This document shows, piece by piece, positions 1 through 10,500 of a stretch of 17,414 nucleotides of DNA (within the stretch, counting starts at the first letter, position 1; every line of letters starts with the position of its first letter). The DNA is taken from NCBI GenBank assembly GCA_034717985.1, contig JAYEMH010000044.1, forward strand, positions 1-17,414, read 5' to 3'. This stretch comes from JAYEMH01 sp034717985 [NCBI: Candidatus Ratteibacteria bacterium] (lineage in GTDB: Bacteria; CAZDME01; JAYEMH01). The notes under the pieces are model-generated. The model was not told where the DNA came from, made no database searches, and saw nothing but the letters and a program-made list of their open reading frames with translations. The translations under genes were made by a program, and so were the position numbers.

Positions 1-71
1 GACTGGTCAACAATCTTATGGTCATAGCCTTTAAGCCTAATCCTGATTATCTGCTGGGTTTGTTCTGCCAT
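1..71 (-). CDS. rpsJ: 30S ribosomal protein S10, N-terminal fragment (runs off window)
   Basis: The visible 23 codons start with ATG at 71 and encode MAEQTQQIIRIRLKGYDHKI followed by VDQ. This matches the start of S10, whose family signature is an IRIRLKAYDH-type first strand. S10 is a small-subunit head protein and, as NusE, also takes part in antitermination; that is family knowledge. The ATG directly abuts the fusA stop codon (0 nt spacing), and its ribosome binding site lies inside the end of fusA, so translation is probably coupled to EF-G. The remainder of the gene, and probably the rest of the S10 ribosomal protein operon, lies beyond the left edge. Identity is well supported despite the short fragment. 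Confidence 0.9.
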   Translation of the reverse strand, partial: MAEQTQQIIRIRLKGYDHKIVDQ

Positions 72-2147
72 TTATTTCCCTTCTATCTTATCAAGGATTT
101 TTTCGGTAATTTGCCGGGGAACTTCCTGATAATAAGAAAATTCCATGGAATAAGTTGCCCTTCCTTGGGAAAGAGACCTAAGGTCGGTGGCGTACCCAAA
201 CATAGCAGCCAGCGGGACAAAAATTCGAATAACCTTAGCGCCGGCCTTTTCGCCCATTTCCTCAATTCTTCCCCTTCGGGCATTAAGATTGCCGATTACA
301 TCACCCATAAACTCCCCGGGCACAATCACTTCCAAACTCATAATCGGCTCAAGCAGTATTGGCTTGGCCGCTTCGGCCGCATTTTGAAAAGCCATTGAGG
401 CAGCAATCTCAAAAGCTATATCGGAAGAATCAACTTCGTGAGAAGAGCCATCCAATAACTTGGCGCGAATATTCACCATGGGATATCCCGCGATCACCCC
501 TTTTTCCATCGCTTTCTGTATTCCTTTTTTGACAGAGCTTATGTACTCCCGGGGCACTGTCCCCCCTCTGGTTTTATCAACGAATTCAAATCCATCTTTT
601 ATCGGCTCAATTTCAATAACTACGTGGCCATACTGTCCCCGCCCTCCCGTCTGACGGATAAATTTCCCTTCCGCTTTAAATTTATTTTTAACTGTTTCTC
701 GATAGGCAACTTGAGGTTTCCCGACGCTAGCCTCAACTTTAAACTCCCGCAGCATCCGGTCAATTATAATCTCTAAATGCAGTTCACCCATTCCGGACAT
801 AATTGTTTGGTTTGTTTCCGGGTTATAACTTATTTTGAAAGTAGGATCCTCTTCAGCCAGTTTAGTTAGCGCCTGCGTCAGTTTTTCCTGGTCAACCTTA
901 GTTTTTGGTTCAATCGCCACTGAGATTACCGGCTCAGGAAAGCATATGGTCTCCAAAATAATAGGATGCTTTTCGTCACACAGAGTGTCTCCGGTGGCTG
1001 TTCCTTTAAAACCGATGCCGGCGGCGATATCGCCGGTAAATACCGCAGTCCTGTCTTCCTTTTTATCGGCATGCATCTGGACAATTCTTCCGATTCTTTC
1101 TCTCTTTTCCTTGTTGACATTGAAGATATAAGCGCCGGATTTAATGACACCTGAATAAACGCGGAAAAAGGTTAATTTCCCGACATAGGGATCAGTCATT
1201 ATTTTAAAGGCAATAGCCGACATCGCTTCATCATCGGAAGTTTTTCTGGTTTCCTCTTTTTTGGTTTCCGGATTGATTCCTTTTACCGGAGGAACGTCCA
1301 GGGGAGAAGGCAAATAATCGATAATCGCTTCAATTAACGGCTGCACACCTTTATTTTTCAACGAAGACCCGCATAAGACCGGAATGACGGAGTTATCCAA
1401 AGCGGCCTTTCTAATTGTTTCCTTAATTTCTTTGGAGGAGATTTCTTCCCCCTCAATATACTTTTCCAAAAGATGATCACTGTGGTCAGCGACTTTCTCA
1501 ATTAATTTTTCCCGATAATGTTTTGCTTCGACTCGGAAATCTTCAGGAATATCAATATAATCGAAACTTTCGCCTAAATCGTCTTCTTTCCAGGTTAATG
1601 CCCTCATTTCCACCAGGTCAATTATTCCCCGAAATTTGTCTTCACTCCCTAAAGGCAATTGAAGCGGCACGGCCGTCGCTCCCAGGCGATCCTCCATCAT
1701 TTTGACCGAAGCTGAAAAGTCAGCCCCTACCCGGTCCATTTTGTTGACAAAAGCAATCCGCGGGACATGATAACGATCGGCTTGATGCCAGACGGTTTCC
1801 GATTGAGGCTCTACCCCTCCCACGGCACAGAAAATAGCTACTGCTCCGTCCAGCACTCGCAATGAACGTTCCACCTCAACGGTAAAATCAACATGCCCGG
1901 GGGTATCAATAATATTAATCCGGTGGTCATTCCAGAAACAGGTGGTAGCGGCGGAAGTTATGGTAATACCCCGCTCCTGCTCCTGTTCCATCCAATCCAT
2001 AACCGCCGTTCCTTCATCCACATTCCCAATTTTATAAACTTTGCCCGTATAGTAAAGCATCCGTTCGGTGGTAGTTGTCTTCCCGGCATCGATATGGGCC
2101 ATAATGCCGATATTTCTTGTTTTCTCTAAAGGAACTTTTCTTCCCAT
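72..2147 (-). CDS. fusA: Elongation factor G
   Basis: This is the translocation GTPase, which moves tRNAs and mRNA through the ribosome after peptide bond formation and assists ribosome recycling. Counted from the ATG at 2147 it has 691 residues, the usual EF-G length. Visible GTPase motifs are AHIDAGKT (residues 17-24), DTPGH (81-85) and NKMD (125-128); switch I contains [20 protein letters not shown]. Domain IV contains GRGQYGHV, and the C-terminal domain V region contains ARRGRIEEM and [11 protein letters not shown]. The frame extends upstream to a GTG at 2192, adding 15 residues. The ATG at 2147 was chosen because [20 protein letters not shown] aligns with the normal EF-G N-terminus, but neither start has a strong Shine-Dalgarno and the GTG is not excluded. 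It follows rpsG across a repeat-bearing gap and abuts rpsJ with no tuf between them. Confidence 0.97.
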   Translation of the reverse strand: MGRKVPLEKTRNIGIMAHIDAGKTTTTERMLYYTGKVYKIGNVDEGTAVMDWMEQEQERGITITSAATTCFWNDHRINIIDTPGHVDFTVEVERSLRVLDGAVAIFCAVGGVEPQSETVWHQADRYHVPRIAFVNKMDRVGADFSASVKMMEDRLGATAVPLQLPLGSEDKFRGIIDLVEMRALTWKEDDLGESFDYIDIPEDFRVEAKHYREKLIEKVADHSDHLLEKYIEGEEISSKEIKETIRKAALDNSVIPVLCGSSLKNKGVQPLIEAIIDYLPSPLDVPPVKGINPETKKEETRKTSDDEAMSAIAFKIMTDPYVGKLTFFRVYSGVIKSGAYIFNVNKEKRERIGRIVQMHADKKEDRTAVFTGDIAAGIGFKGTATGDTLCDEKHPIILETICFPEPVISVAIEPKTKVDQEKLTQALTKLAEEDPTFKISYNPETNQTIMSGMGELHLEIIIDRMLREFKVEASVGKPQVAYRETVKNKFKAEGKFIRQTGGRGQYGHVVIEIEPIKDGFEFVDKTRGGTVPREYISSVKKGIQKAMEKGVIAGYPMVNIRAKLLDGSSHEVDSSDIAFEIAASMAFQNAAEAAKPILLEPIMSLEVIVPGEFMGDVIGNLNARRGRIEEMGEKAGAKVIRIFVPLAAMFGYATDLRSLSQGRATYSMEFSYYQEVPRQITEKILDKIEGK
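78..84 (-). promoter_or_regulatory. Ribosome binding site of rpsJ inside fusA
   Basis: On the minus strand AGAAGGG lies 6 nt before the rpsJ ATG. It overlaps the last codons of fusA, so the S10 start depends on ribosomes finishing EF-G or reinitiating there. Confidence 0.7.
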
Positions 2148-2208
2148 TTTCTCTTTAATCCCTTGAATATCTTCTCTCACTTTTTCTGTCACTCACTTTA
2201 AAAATCCT

Positions 2209-2304
2209 CACAGAATATCACAGATAAAACCCGCAAGATGAGCTCAGATATATCGTTTTATCTGCGTCAATCTGCGTTTTCTTTATCTGCGTTAATCTGC
2301 GTTT
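2209..2304. repeat. Inverted array of 10-bp words, rpsG-fusA gap
   Basis: The gap holds two copies of a CACAGA-type decamer (2209-2218 CACAGAATAT, 2219-2228 CACAGATAAA). Four copies of ATCTGCGT follow in the opposite sense, starting at 2260, 2270, 2285 and 2295, so mostly 10-bp spaced. The arms share a perfect 10-bp inverted repeat, CAGATAAAAC (2221-2230) and GTTTTATCTG (2255-2264). The 24-nt loop contains the palindrome GATATATC (2247-2254). The last copy ends at the base next to the rpsG stop codon. In RNA the inverted repeat could form a stem-loop between rpsG and fusA. There is no U-tract, so it is not a typical terminator. Confidence 0.8.
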
Positions 2305-2778
2305 CTACCAGCGGTAATGGGCAAAAGCTTTGTTGGCTTCTGCCATTTTATGAGTATCCTCTTTCTTTTTTATTGAAGCGCCGGTATTATTAGATGCGTC
2401 TAAAAGTTCCAGGGCAAGCTTTTCACCCATCGGCTTGCCGGCTTTTGCCCGGGCGAAGCCAACAATCCATTTTATAGCAAGGTTGACCCGTCTCTCCGGA
2501 GAAACCTCCACCGGAACCTGATAGGTGGCGCCACCAACCCGACGCGGCTTAACTTCTAAAATCGGCTTGGTATTGTCTATCGCTTTTTTTAATACCTCAA
2601 GAGGGTTTTTGTTGCCGGTTTGCTTGGCAATAAAATCCAGGCAGTCATACAAAATTCCTTCCGCCACGCTTTTTTTCCCCCGGCGCATGAGGTCACTGAC
2701 GAATTTGGTTACCAAAATATCGTGAAATTTTGGGTCGGGGACAGCTTTTCTTTTACTTACTCTGCCTTTTCTGGACAT
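2305..2778 (-). CDS. rpsG: 30S ribosomal protein S7
   Basis: S7 is a primary 16S rRNA-binding protein that nucleates assembly of the small-subunit head and lines the E site. The 157-residue product has the family landmarks: [10 protein letters not shown] at the N-terminus, [20 protein letters not shown] (about 25-44), [15 protein letters not shown] (about 79-93), and the C-terminal half with [21 protein letters not shown]. The length is that of the common 156-157-residue form. ATG at 2778 is preceded by AAGGA and AGAAGG-type purine stretches. It lies 17 nt downstream of rpsL, the normal str-operon order, and is followed by the decamer repeat element before fusA. Confidence 0.97.
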   Translation of the reverse strand: MSRKGRVSKRKAVPDPKFHDILVTKFVSDLMRRGKKSVAEGILYDCLDFIAKQTGNKNPLEVLKKAIDNTKPILEVKPRRVGGATYQVPVEVSPERRVNLAIKWIVGFARAKAGKPMGEKLALELLDASNNTGASIKKKEDTHKMAEANKAFAHYRW

Positions 2779-2795
2779 ATATCCTTGCCTTCTCT

Positions 2796-3194
2796 TTATT
2801 TAGCCCCTTCGGGAACCGCCGACTTCTTGGGTTTTTTTGCTCCGTATTTGGATCGCCCGCGATTTCTATCCGCCACACCACTCGTATCCAGGGTTCCCCG
2901 AACGATATGATACCTCACTCCGGGCAGATCTTTTACGCGGCCGCCTCGAACTAAAACGATAGAATGCTCCTGCAGATTATGGCCGACGCCGGGTATATAG
3001 GCGGTCACCTCTATTCCGTTAGTCAACCGTACCCGGGCAATTTTGCGTAAAGCCGAGTTAGGTTTTTTTGGCGTAAAGGTTTTAACGTAAAGACAGACAC
3101 CTCTTTTCTGCGGGCAATTGTTCAAAGCCGGAGATTTTGTCTTCTGTTCTATTGATTTTCTTCCTTTACGGACTAACTGACTAATCCTTGGCAT
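2796..3194 (-). CDS. rpsL: 30S ribosomal protein S12
   Basis: S12 sits at the decoding centre and contributes to tRNA selection accuracy. The 132-residue product aligns without gaps to the E. coli protein through the conserved core. [11 protein letters not shown] includes K43, and GGRVKDLPG includes K88 and D89. Lysines 43 and 88 are the classic positions of streptomycin-resistance mutations, and both carry the sensitive-type residue here. D89 is the site methylthiolated by RimO in some bacteria. The C-terminus after [10 protein letters not shown] is about eight residues longer than in E. coli (SAVPEGAK). The start is supported by GAGGAG a few bases before the ATG. A 162-nt repeat-filled gap separates it from rpoC. 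Confidence 0.98.
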   Translation of the reverse strand: MPRISQLVRKGRKSIEQKTKSPALNNCPQKRGVCLYVKTFTPKKPNSALRKIARVRLTNGIEVTAYIPGVGHNLQEHSIVLVRGGRVKDLPGVRYHIVRGTLDTSGVADRNRGRSKYGAKKPKKSAVPEGAK

Positions 3195-3218
3195 ATTTCT
3201 CCTCGCTCTGCTCGGTTC

Positions 3219-3355
3219 AAGTCCTTAGTCCTCAGTCCACAGACCATAGTAAAATCTCTATCTTTATCTACTTTTCTATCTATTGACTATCGGCTTCTTT
3301 TTTGACTTCTTTTTCCTATTAACTATGGACTATCGACCGTGGACTATGGACTATT
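3219..3355. repeat. Inverted heptamer arrays filling the rpoC-rpsL gap
   Basis: The right arm (3314-3355) reads in exact 7-bp steps: tcctatt, aactatg, gactatc, gaccgtg, gactatg, gactatt. The left arm (3219-3253) also reads in 7-bp steps: aagtcct, tagtcct, cagtcca, cagacca, tagtaaa. This is the complementary word (ATAGTCC against GGACTAT), so the two arms are inverted. Between them lies a pyrimidine-rich tract with repeated CTATC (about 3256-3292). The right arm ends one base from the rpoC stop and the left arm ends about 24 nt before the rpsL start. In the transcript the arms could pair imperfectly. No -10/-35 promoter was recognised in this gap. Confidence 0.8.
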
Positions 3356-3356
3356 A

Positions 3357-6300
3357 TTATGCTGTTTTTATCTTTATCTGCCGGTGTTTGGCAAATCCTG
3401 TTCCAGCCGGTATGAGGTGCCCGACAATAACATTTTCTTTAAGCCCCTTTAAATCATCAATTTTCCCCATGGCCGCCGCTTCGGCTAAAACCCGGGTTGT
3501 CTCCTGGAATGAAGCCGCGGCAATAAAGCTTTCCGTGCTAAGCGATGCCTTGGTGACTCCCAAGAGTTTCGGCTCCGCCCGGGCTGTTTTTTTCTTTTGA
3601 CCTGCCAGTTTCTCATTCACCTCTTTAAAGCGATATTTATCCACCTGCTCGCCAATAAGAAATTCTGAATCACCGCTATCAACAATCTCAACCTTTTTGA
3701 GCATCTGGCGGACAATAATTTCAATGTGTTTATCATTAATGGTTACCCCTTGCAACCGGTAGACCTCTTGCACTTCATTAACTAAATATTCCTGCAAGCG
3801 TTTATCGCCGCAGATGCTTAAAATGTCATGCGGCACAACCGGCCCGTCGGTTAACTGCTGGCCGGCCGTTACCCGATCTTCTTTATAGACAAGTAAATGT
3901 TTGCCGGGTGGAATAACGTATTCCGCCTCAGAAACTTCAGCTTGCACCTTTACCTTACGTATCCCTTTTTCCATTCCGGTAAAAACAACCGTTCCGTCGA
4001 TTTCCGTAATAACCGCCGGCACTTTCGGCCGGCGCGCTTCAAAAAGCTCTGCTACCCGGGGTAAACCGCCGGTAATATCTCTGGTTTTCAAGACCTGCCG
4101 CGGGGTTTTGGCTAAAAGGTCACCAGCGAAAATTTTGGCATTCTGCTCTACGATAATATGCGCCCCGGTTGGCAGCGAATATTTTCCCAGTACTTCGTTT
4201 TTCTTTTTCCCGATTACAATCTGGGGGTGGAGATCCTCTTTATGTTCAATAATTACCCGGCCGCGCATACCGGTAGCCGAATCAAGCTCTTCGTGCATCG
4301 TCAAGCCTTCATAAATATCTTCATATTTTACCAACCCTTCCACCTCGCTGATTATCGGCAGGGTGTAGGGATCCCATTGGGCTAAGGTTTTTCCCTTTTG
4401 CGCCTTCGCATTATCGGGAAAATAAATCCTGGCTCCGGGAAGCAAAATATATCTTTCTAACTCCCGGCCCTCATCGTCCAAAACGCCTATCTCCCCGTTT
4501 CGGTTAAGAACAACAATATTTCCGTCTTTGTTCTTAACCGTCCGTAAGTTAAAATATTTAATCCGGCCCTCATTTCTAACCTCAATCTTAGACTGTTCAA
4601 TTATGCGGCTAGCCGTGCCGCCAATATGGAAGGTTCTCATCGTCAACTGGGTTCCCGGCTCTCCTATTGACTGGGCAGCAATTACACCAACGCTGACACC
4701 CAATTCGACCATTTTTCTGGAGGATAAATCCCGGCCGTAACATTTAGCGCAAACCCCTCGAGACGACTCGCAGGTAAGCACCGAACGGATACGTATTTTT
4801 TCTATACCCGCTTTTTCAATCTCTTCCGCTTCATTTTCCGTAATTTCTTCCCCGGCTTTAATAATTATTTTATCTGTCACCACATCAGCCACATTATCCA
4901 GCGCCACCCGCCCCACGATTCTCTCCCGGAGAGGCACTACGGCTTTATCTGCTTCCATAATAGCTCCGATTAAAATACCGTTTAATGTCCCGCAGTCAAC
5001 TTCGTTGATAATCACTTCCTGGGCAACATCTACTAACCGCCGGGTTAGATATCCGGAATCCGCTGTCTTTAGCGCCGTATCGGCCAGACCTTTTCGGGCG
5101 CCATGGGTAGAGATAAAATATTCCAAAACTGTAAGTCCTTCCCGGAAATTGGAGGTGATGGGCGATTCAATAATTTCACCTGAAGGCTTGGCCATTAAGC
5201 CTCTCATTCCGCCAAGCTGCCGAATCTGCTGCTGGCTGCCCCGGGCTCCGGATTCGGCCATAAGAAAAACCGAGTTAAATGTGGATTTATCAATCTGTTC
5301 GTTTTTAATTTCACTGAACAATTCTTCAGAGATGGTGTCGGTGGCGTGGGTCCAAATATCAATCACTTTATTGTATCTTTCTCCATTGGTAATCAAACCT
5401 TTCCGATATTGCTCGTCTACCGAAACAGCCTCCTTGCGGGCTAATTGCAAAATTTTCTCCTTGGCCCGGGGGATGCGAATATCATCAATCCCAATCGAGA
5501 TTCCCGCTAAGGTCGCCCACTCGAATCCGATGCTTTTTAGCCGGTCTAAAAGAAAAACCGTCTGGTGCAGTCCTACCTTATAAAAACATTCGGTTACAAT
5601 TCTCTCTAAGGTCTTTTTATCGACTGTTTTGTTTACGAAAGGCAGCCCGGACGGTAAATAATCATTAAAAATAATCCTTCCGGTAGTGGTGGTTAATAAC
5701 TTGCCCTCAAGGCGAACCTTAATGCCGGCATGCAGGCCAAGCTGGCCTAACGAATAAGCGGTAAGCACTTCACCGGGATGAGAAAAAATTTTCCCGGCGC
5801 CTTTTTCTTTACCTTTCTCGGCAGTCAAATAGCAGCATCCCAGAACTATATCCTGGGTGGGACAAACAATCGGGCTGCCGCTGGAGGGAGAAAAAATGTT
5901 ATTAGAAGAAAGCATGAGAATTCGCGCTTCCATTTGAGCTTCCAAAGAAAGGGGAATATGGATAGCCATCTGGTCTCCGTCGAAATCGGCATTAAAGGCA
6001 GTGCAAACCAGGGGATGAACACGAATTGCCTTCCCTTCGATAAGAACCGGCTCAAAAGCCTGAATTCCCAAGCGATGCAGGGTTGGGGCACGATTTAATA
6101 AAACCGGATGTTCCTTAATTACCTCTTCCAGGATATCCCACACTTCCGGACGAACCTTTTCTACCATCTTTTTAGCGCTTTTTATCGTGTGGACTATACC
6201 CTGTTCTCTTAAGCGGCGAATAATAAACGGCTCGTATAATTCCAGGGCCATCTCCTTCGGCACGCCGCATTGATAAAGTTTTAATTCCGGGCCAACGACG

Positions 6301-7484
6301 ATTACGGAACGACCAGAATAATCAACTCGTTTCCCCAGAAGATTCTGACGAAACCTGCCCTGTTTGCCTTTTAACATCTCGCTTAATGATTTTAACGGAC
6401 GTCCTCCCGGACCTAATACGGGACGGCCGTGCCGGCCGTTATCAAACAGCGCATCAACTGCTTCTTGAAGCATTCTTTTTTCATTGCGGATGATAATTCC
6501 CGGCGCTTTCAGCTCCAGTAATTTTTTCAAACGATTATTGCGGTTAATTACCCGGCGATAAAGGTCATTTAAGTCAGAAGTGGCAAAACGCCCGCCTTCA
6601 AGGGGCACCAAAGGACGTAATTCAGGTGGAATTACCGGCAGATATGATAAAATCATTCCCTCCGGCTTATTGCCGGAGTTTTTAAAACCCTCTACAATTC
6701 GCAGGGTTTTTATAAATTTCCGCCGCTGGCCCTGAGAACTGGTGGCTTTTAAATCCTTATGCAGATCTTTGGACATTTTCTCTAAATCTATCTCCTTGAG
6801 AAGAGAAAGAACAGCCTCGGCACCAATTCCAACCTTGAAAGCAGACTTGTACTCTTCCTTATACCGTTTATATTCCTCTTCGTCAAGAAGCTGTTTTTTC
6901 TTAAGTGGTGTTTCCTTGGGATCCAAAACAATATATTCCTCGAAGTAAAGAACTTTTTCCAGCATCCTCAGCGACATGCCTAAAATAGTCCCCAGCCGGC
7001 TGGGTGAAATTTTAAAAAACCAGATATGAGCTACCGGAGAAACCAAACTTATATGCCCCATTCTCTCTCGACGCACACGGGATTCAGTCACTTCAACACC
7101 GCAGCGGTCGCAGACAACACCTTTATATTTAACCTTCTTAAACTTGCCGCAATTACATTCCCAATCTTTGCTCGGGCCAAAGATCCTTTCGCAAAAAAGA
7201 CCGTCTTTTTCCGGTTTAAAGGTGCGATAATTTATCGTCTCCGGTTTTTTAACCTCCCCATAGGACCAGCTTATAATTGTCTCCGGGGAGGGCAAACTGA
7301 TGGCTACCTCATCAAATTCTTTTATTTCCCGTCGGTCTTCTTTAGCCGCTAACGGTTCGGATACACCCTTTTCTTCCTTTTTGAAAATCTTTTTCTCTTC
7401 TTTTTTGCCGCGGAGGGCAGTTTCTTTCCGAGCCGGCTTTTTTTTCTTAATCTCTGCTTTTTTCGTTTCTTTTTTCTTCACCAT
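3357..7484 (-). CDS. rpoC: DNA-directed RNA polymerase subunit beta'
   Basis: This is the largest catalytic subunit of RNA polymerase (1375 residues). Visible in order: a Lys/Glu-rich N-terminal extension (about 1-55); the zinc-binding site C110, C112, C125, C128; [18 protein letters not shown] (about 384-401); and the active-site loop NADFDGDQ (498-505), whose D500, D502 and D504 hold catalytic Mg2+. The bridge helix region is around 735-800. A second zinc site is formed by C831, C905, C912 and C915. The trigger loop begins near [13 protein letters not shown] (about 944-956) and is interrupted by an SI3-type insertion of roughly 180 residues, resuming at [18 protein letters not shown] (1136-1153). 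Landmarks are offset by exactly 40 residues from E. coli, which measures the N-terminal extension. It starts 35 nt after rpoB; only a weak Shine-Dalgarno is visible, and a small GCGCC/GGCGC hairpin (7495-7499 with 7510-7514) sits in that gap. Confidence 0.98.
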   Translation of the reverse strand: MVKKKETKKAEIKKKKPARKETALRGKKEEKKIFKKEEKGVSEPLAAKEDRREIKEFDEVAISLPSPETIISWSYGEVKKPETINYRTFKPEKDGLFCERIFGPSKDWECNCGKFKKVKYKGVVCDRCGVEVTESRVRRERMGHISLVSPVAHIWFFKISPSRLGTILGMSLRMLEKVLYFEEYIVLDPKETPLKKKQLLDEEEYKRYKEEYKSAFKVGIGAEAVLSLLKEIDLEKMSKDLHKDLKATSSQGQRRKFIKTLRIVEGFKNSGNKPEGMILSYLPVIPPELRPLVPLEGGRFATSDLNDLYRRVINRNNRLKKLLELKAPGIIIRNEKRMLQEAVDALFDNGRHGRPVLGPGGRPLKSLSEMLKGKQGRFRQNLLGKRVDYSGRSVIVVGPELKLYQCGVPKEMALELYEPFIIRRLREQGIVHTIKSAKKMVEKVRPEVWDILEEVIKEHPVLLNRAPTLHRLGIQAFEPVLIEGKAIRVHPLVCTAFNADFDGDQMAIHIPLSLEAQMEARILMLSSNNIFSPSSGSPIVCPTQDIVLGCCYLTAEKGKEKGAGKIFSHPGEVLTAYSLGQLGLHAGIKVRLEGKLLTTTTGRIIFNDYLPSGLPFVNKTVDKKTLERIVTECFYKVGLHQTVFLLDRLKSIGFEWATLAGISIGIDDIRIPRAKEKILQLARKEAVSVDEQYRKGLITNGERYNKVIDIWTHATDTISEELFSEIKNEQIDKSTFNSVFLMAESGARGSQQQIRQLGGMRGLMAKPSGEIIESPITSNFREGLTVLEYFISTHGARKGLADTALKTADSGYLTRRLVDVAQEVIINEVDCGTLNGILIGAIMEADKAVVPLRERIVGRVALDNVADVVTDKIIIKAGEEITENEAEEIEKAGIEKIRIRSVLTCESSRGVCAKCYGRDLSSRKMVELGVSVGVIAAQSIGEPGTQLTMRTFHIGGTASRIIEQSKIEVRNEGRIKYFNLRTVKNKDGNIVVLNRNGEIGVLDDEGRELERYILLPGARIYFPDNAKAQKGKTLAQWDPYTLPIISEVEGLVKYEDIYEGLTMHEELDSATGMRGRVIIEHKEDLHPQIVIGKKKNEVLGKYSLPTGAHIIVEQNAKIFAGDLLAKTPRQVLKTRDITGGLPRVAELFEARRPKVPAVITEIDGTVVFTGMEKGIRKVKVQAEVSEAEYVIPPGKHLLVYKEDRVTAGQQLTDGPVVPHDILSICGDKRLQEYLVNEVQEVYRLQGVTINDKHIEIIVRQMLKKVEIVDSGDSEFLIGEQVDKYRFKEVNEKLAGQKKKTARAEPKLLGVTKASLSTESFIAAASFQETTRVLAEAAAMGKIDDLKGLKENVIVGHLIPAGTGFAKHRQIKIKTA

Positions 7485-7519
7485 TTTATTTACCGCGCCT
7501 GAACCTTACGGCGCCAATG

Positions 7520-10500
7520 CTATTTCTTTTTTGTTTTGAATAATCCGGCGGAAAGGCCCCTTCCCTTCGGCTGGGGGGTTATATCCTTGCCTTCTTTAAG
7601 CAATTTTAAATTCAACGCCAAACCCTGCAGCTCTTTCACCAGAACATTAAAAGATTCCGGGCGCCCGGACTCTAAAAGATTTTCACCCTTGACAATAGTT
7701 TCATAAATCCGGTTTCTCCCGGCAACATCATCGCTTTTTACCGTAAGCATCTCTTGTAGAGTATAGGCCGCCCCATAGGCTTCCAGCGCCCAAACTTCCA
7801 TCTCTCCCAGTCTCTGCCCGCCAAACTGGGCTTTGCCCCCCAAGGGCTGCTGGGTAATGAGCGAATAAGGACCGATAGAACGCGCATGCATCTTATCCTC
7901 AACCAGATGGGCTAATTTCATCATGTAGATATATCCCGCGGTAACTTCTTGACAGAAAGGTTCTCCGGTGCGGCCGTCATAAAGAACTGTCTGCCCGGAA
8001 ACCGGCAATTCCGCCTTCTCCAGCAACTCCTTTATTTCTATCTCCCGGGCACCATCAAAGACTGGAGAAGCAACCTTTAAACCCAGAGCTCTTGCCGCCC
8101 AACCCAAATGGGTTTCTAAAATCTGCCCTAAATTCATTCTTGAAGGCACTCCCAGAGGATTGAGTACAATTTCAACCGGAGTCCCGTCCGGAAGATAAGG
8201 CATATCTTCTTCAGGGAGAATTTTAGCAATAACTCCCTTATTTCCGTGCCGGCCGGCCATTTTATCCCCCACCGAAAGTTTCCTTTTGGTCGCCACATAA
8301 ACTTTAATCATCTTAAGGACACCGGGCGGCAATTCATCGCCCTTACGAATGGCGGCTACATCCCGATTCCTTTCTTCTTCAAGTTCTCTGGCTCGGTGCG
8401 GATATTCTTTTTTTAACCTTTTTATTTCCACATTATATTTCTTTTTTATCCGGGCGATTAAATCTTTCTCTTCCGCCTTTGCCTTTTCAGAACGATCCCG
8501 AAGTCTTCGAGAAAAAACCTGGGTATCAATAACGATCCCTTCAATGCCTGGCGGCACAACGAGTGAAGTATCGCGGACATCTTCTGCTTTTTCGCCGAAT
8601 ATAGCCCGCAGTAACTTCTCTTCGGGCGAAAGCTCTGTTTCGGTCTTGGGCGTAATTTTGCCCACTAAAATATCTCCGGATTTAACTTCAGCCCCACTGC
8701 AAATAACACCTCTTTCATCCAGATTGGCTAAGGCTTCTTCGCCAACATTGGGTATGTCCCGGGTTACTTCTTCTTTGCCCAGTTTGGTCTCCCGCGCCTC
8801 AAGGATAAATTCCTCAATATGGATAGAAGTGTAAATGTCCTCTTTAACGACTTTCTCGCTAATAAGAATAGCATCCTCAAAGTTGTATCCACCCCAAGGC
8901 ATAAAGGCAACGAGGATATTTTTTCCCAAGGCTAATTCACCCTGGTTAGTAGCCGGCCCGTCGGCAATAACTTCCCCGGCTTTGACCCGCTGCCCATTGA
9001 AAACCACCGGTTTTTGATTGATGCAGGTATCCTGATTAGAACGCTGAAATTTTCTTAGAATATAAATGTCATATTTATCTTTTGTTTTTCTCTTGCCTTT
9101 TTCCCGGTCCGGACGGATAATTATTTTATCGGCGCAAACCTCTTCAACTATCCCGCTTCGTCTGGCGATAACTAAAACCCCCGAATCATAAGCAACCGCT
9201 TCCTCCATACCGGTTCCCACCAAAGGCACTTCTGTCTTTAAAAGCGGCACTGACTGTCGCTGCATATTAGAGCCCATAAGCGCCCGGTTAGCATCATCAT
9301 GTTCCAAAAAGGGAATTAAAGCCGCCGCCACACTTACCAGCTGCATAGGAGAAACATCCATATATTTAACTGAATCAGACGGCATCACCGGGTAATCCCC
9401 TTTATAGCAGGAGATAACTTTTTCGTCGGCCAGCTTTCCATTTTTGTCCAATTTGGCGTTAGCCTGGGCAATCACATAGTTGTATTCTTCATCGGCAGTG
9501 AGATACTCTACTTTATCGACTACTTTTCTGTTTTCCACTTTTCTATAAGGGGTTTCAATAAAACCGAACTCGCTTATCCGCGCGTAAGTACTTAAAGAAG
9601 CAATTAAGCCAATATTCGGTCCTTCCGGCGTCTCAATCGGACAGATACGGCCATAATGGCTGGGATGAATATCTCTGACTTCGAACCCGGCTCTCTCTCT
9701 GCTTAAACCACCCGGACCCAGCGCACTTAAACGGCGTTTATGGGTTAATTCTGCCAGGGGATTAGTCTGATCCATAAACTGGGAAAGCTGACTGCGGCCA
9801 AAAAAATCTTTGATAGAGGCGCTCAAGAGCTGCGGATTCAACAAATTATAAGGCATTAGCTCCTTGGAATCCAACAGGTTCATTCGATCCCTGACAACTC
9901 TCTCCATTCTGGCTAATCCAATCCGGAACTGATTGTGGACCAATTCTCCGACCGACCTTACCCGTCGATTCCCCAAGTGGTCAATATCATCAAGTTCTCC
10001 GTAGCCATCTTTCAGGTTAATTAAATACTTCATTACCTGGATAATATCTTCGGGTCGTAAGGTCCGTTTTTCTAAAGAAACATCCATTCCTAACTTCGAG
10101 TTAAATTTATAGCGTCCGACCCGCGATAGGTCATAACGCTTCGGGTCAAAAAAGAGCCGGGTAAGAAGATTTTTAGCTCCTTCTACACTGGGCGGATCTC
10201 CGGGACGCAGGCGGCGATAAATATCAAGCAGGGCCTCTTCTTCGGAAGAACGGCGGTCCCGGTTGAGGGTTGCAATAATAGAAATGTCCTCACGAATAAT
10301 CTTAATCACCTTGACCTTTTCAAGCTTGGGTTTTAAGGTTTTTATTTTTTGTACTGTCTTCTGGGTTAGCTGTTCTCTGGCACTGGCAACAACCTCTTTA
10401 TTGGTCAAATCGATAATATCGTCAGCCAGGTAGCGGCCGAGAAGCTTATCGACTGCTCCTCTCTCGCGCAAATTCACTTCCTCGATACCGTAAAACTGAC

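Noticed and set aside
3195-3356. A possible CRISPR array in the rpoC-rpsL gap because of regularly spaced repeats.
   Set aside because: The units are 7 bp, contiguous and degenerate with no spacers, and no cas genes are present.
3195-3356. A second promoter for rpsL-rpsG-fusA.
   Set aside because: No pair of boxes close to TTGACA and TATAAT with acceptable spacing was found; the AT-rich words are explained by the repeat units.
5005-5583. A 192-codon plus-strand open frame inside rpoC, along with similar plus-strand frames inside rpoB, fusA and ileS.
   Set aside because: They run antisense to highly conserved coding sequence, show no recognisable domains and no independent ribosome binding sites. 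They are shadows of the real genes.
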